Shown: positions 5,575-6,155 of the stretch, piece by piece
Layout: every line of letters begins with the position of its first letter
How positions within the stretch are numbered: position 1 is the stretch's first letter
Assembly (NCBI GenBank): GCA_003134755.1
Contig: PLCK01000129.1
Location: 3,867 to 10,021 of the forward strand
Direction of reading: 5' to 3'
Length of the DNA: 6,155 bases
Source: Actinomycetota bacterium
GTDB taxonomy: Bacteria > Actinomycetota > Actinomycetes > Acidothermales > Acidothermaceae
Translations under genes and position numbers: made by a program
The notes under the pieces: model-generated
Database searches by the model: none
Seen by the model: the letters and a program-made list of their open reading frames with translations, nothing else
What the model was told of the DNA's origin: nothing

Positions 5575-5648
5575 GCGCCCGTAGCTCAGACGGATAGAGC
5601 ACCTGCCTTCTAAGCAGGCTGTCGCAGGTTCGAATCCTGCCGGGCGCA
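5575..5648 (+). tRNA. tRNA-Arg, anticodon UCU
   Basis: The complete 74-nt cloverleaf folds cleanly. The acceptor is GCGCCCG (5575-5581) with CGGGCGC (5641-5647), discriminator A at 5648. The D stem is GCTC/GAGC. The anticodon stem is CCTGC/GCAGG around loop CTTCTAA, with anticodon TCT at 5609-5611. A 5-nt variable loop is followed by the T stem GCAGG/CCTGC with loop TTCGAAT. No CCA is encoded, as the following bases are CCCC. It decodes AGA (and by wobble AGG), both rare in a GC-rich genome. The anticodon and T arms use the same five-base stems in opposite order. Confidence 0.97.
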
Positions 5649-5675
5649 CCCCAGTAGCATCCGGCACGTTCTGAC

Positions 5676-5681
5676 TAAGCT
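5676..5681 (+). promoter_or_regulatory. Candidate -10 box for the NmrA-like gene (near-leaderless start)
   Basis: TAAGCT fits TANNNT and lies 8 nt before the ATG at 5690, which would put transcription start within a few bases of the start codon. No Shine-Dalgarno precedes the ATG, which agrees with leaderless translation, common in actinobacteria. No clear -35 box is present. Confidence 0.35.
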
Positions 5682-5689
5682 CAGCTGCC

Positions 5690-6155
5690 ATGAATCCCAC
5701 AATCGGCGTTACTGGCGTCACCGGAAACCTCGGTGCCAAGGTCGCAGCCCGTCTCGCCGATCGCGGACTTGCGCAGCGGCTCCTCGCACGTCGACCGGTT
5801 GCCGCCCCGGACCTGCCTAAGGCCGATGTCGTTGCGGCCGACTACGCCGACACCACAGCAGCGCGCAAAGCGTTAGGCGGCGTGGAGACGCTGTTCATGG
5901 TCTCCGCCAAAGAATCGGCCGACCGGGTTGATGTGCATCGCGCGTTCGTCGACGCCGCCGCCGCGGCAGGCGTCCGTCATCTCGTTTACACCTCTTACTA
6001 CGGCGCCGCGCCGGATGCGGTCTTCACGCTTGCTCGCGACCACTGGGCAACCGAGGAGCACATTCGCGCCAGCGGAATGCAATGGACGTTCCTGCGCGAC
6101 AACATGTACCTCGACCTCATGCCGATGCTCGGCGGTCCCGATGGCGTGATCCGCG
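5690..6155 (+). CDS. NmrA-like NAD(P)-binding protein (atypical SDR), 5' part only
   Basis: This gives 155 codons from ATG 5690 to the window edge, where the frame is still open. The N terminus is a Rossmann nucleotide-binding motif, GVTGVTGNLGAKVAARL (6-22), of the GXTGXXG type used by atypical short-chain dehydrogenases. LLARRP (31-36) follows the second strand, where basic residues usually favour NADP(H). Later landmarks are DYAD (51-54), GVETLFMVSAKESADRVDVHRAF (64-86 region), GVRHLVYTSYYGAAPDA (94-110), and HWATEEHIRASGMQWTFLRDNMYLD (118-142 region). The last is typical of NmrA/HSCARG and quinone-oxidoreductase-2 (YtfG-like) relatives. The family includes NADPH-dependent quinone reductases and redox-sensing regulators without activity, and the substrate cannot be told here. 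It has no evident link to the sulfur operon, which runs the other way. Confidence 0.9.
   Translation, partial: MNPTIGVTGVTGNLGAKVAARLADRGLAQRLLARRPVAAPDLPKADVVAADYADTTAARKALGGVETLFMVSAKESADRVDVHRAFVDAAAAAGVRHLVYTSYYGAAPDAVFTLARDHWATEEHIRASGMQWTFLRDNMYLDLMPMLGGPDGVIR

Noticed and set aside
5575..5648. tRNA-Arg as a site of an integrated element
   Set aside because: tRNA genes are common integration sites, but no integrase, no repeated tRNA 3' end and no foreign-looking genes are visible in the short flanks.

Overview
The window comes from a high-GC bacterium, almost certainly an actinomycete. The GC-rich third codon positions, the GTG start of cysC, the actinobacterial cys leader-peptide motif, the SsbB-like SSB and the gene order sir - small zinc-ribbon ORF - cysH - cysC - cysD - cysN all point that way. 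As I recall it, Streptomyces has the same order. I cannot name the genus from the sequence.

Most of the window (positions 1 to about 4570, minus strand) is one assimilatory sulfate-reduction operon. In transcription order it holds a 32-codon leader peptide (4567-4469), ferredoxin-type sulfite reductase sir (4381-2639), a 54-aa four-cysteine zinc-ribbon protein (2642-2478), cysH of the iron-sulfur APS-reductase class (2481-1774), APS kinase cysC (1777-1181), ATP sulfurylase small subunit cysD (1184-210) and the first 68 codons of the GTPase subunit cysN (206 to the window edge). Every junction from sir to cysD is a 4-nt stop/start overlap (ATGA or GTGA), and cysD-cysN are 3 nt apart, so the enzymes are probably made by coupled translation. 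CysDN activates sulfate to APS. CysH reduces APS to sulfite and Sir reduces sulfite to sulfide. CysC diverts APS to PAPS. The leader peptide and two competing hairpins before sir suggest that the operon senses cysteine or sulfur status.

Upstream of the operon on the same strand is ssb (5379-4684), an SSB with a long Gly/Ala/Asp tail and no canonical acidic tip. A strong hairpin just after its stop separates it from the operon. On the plus strand are a tRNA-Arg(UCU) gene (5575-5648) and the start of an NmrA-like NAD(P)-binding protein (5690 to the window edge), possibly translated from a near-leaderless mRNA.

I see no phage, transposon, CRISPR or toxin/defence genes. The window is mainly ordinary primary metabolism. 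The least understood parts are the leader/hairpin region and the small zinc-ribbon protein inside the operon.
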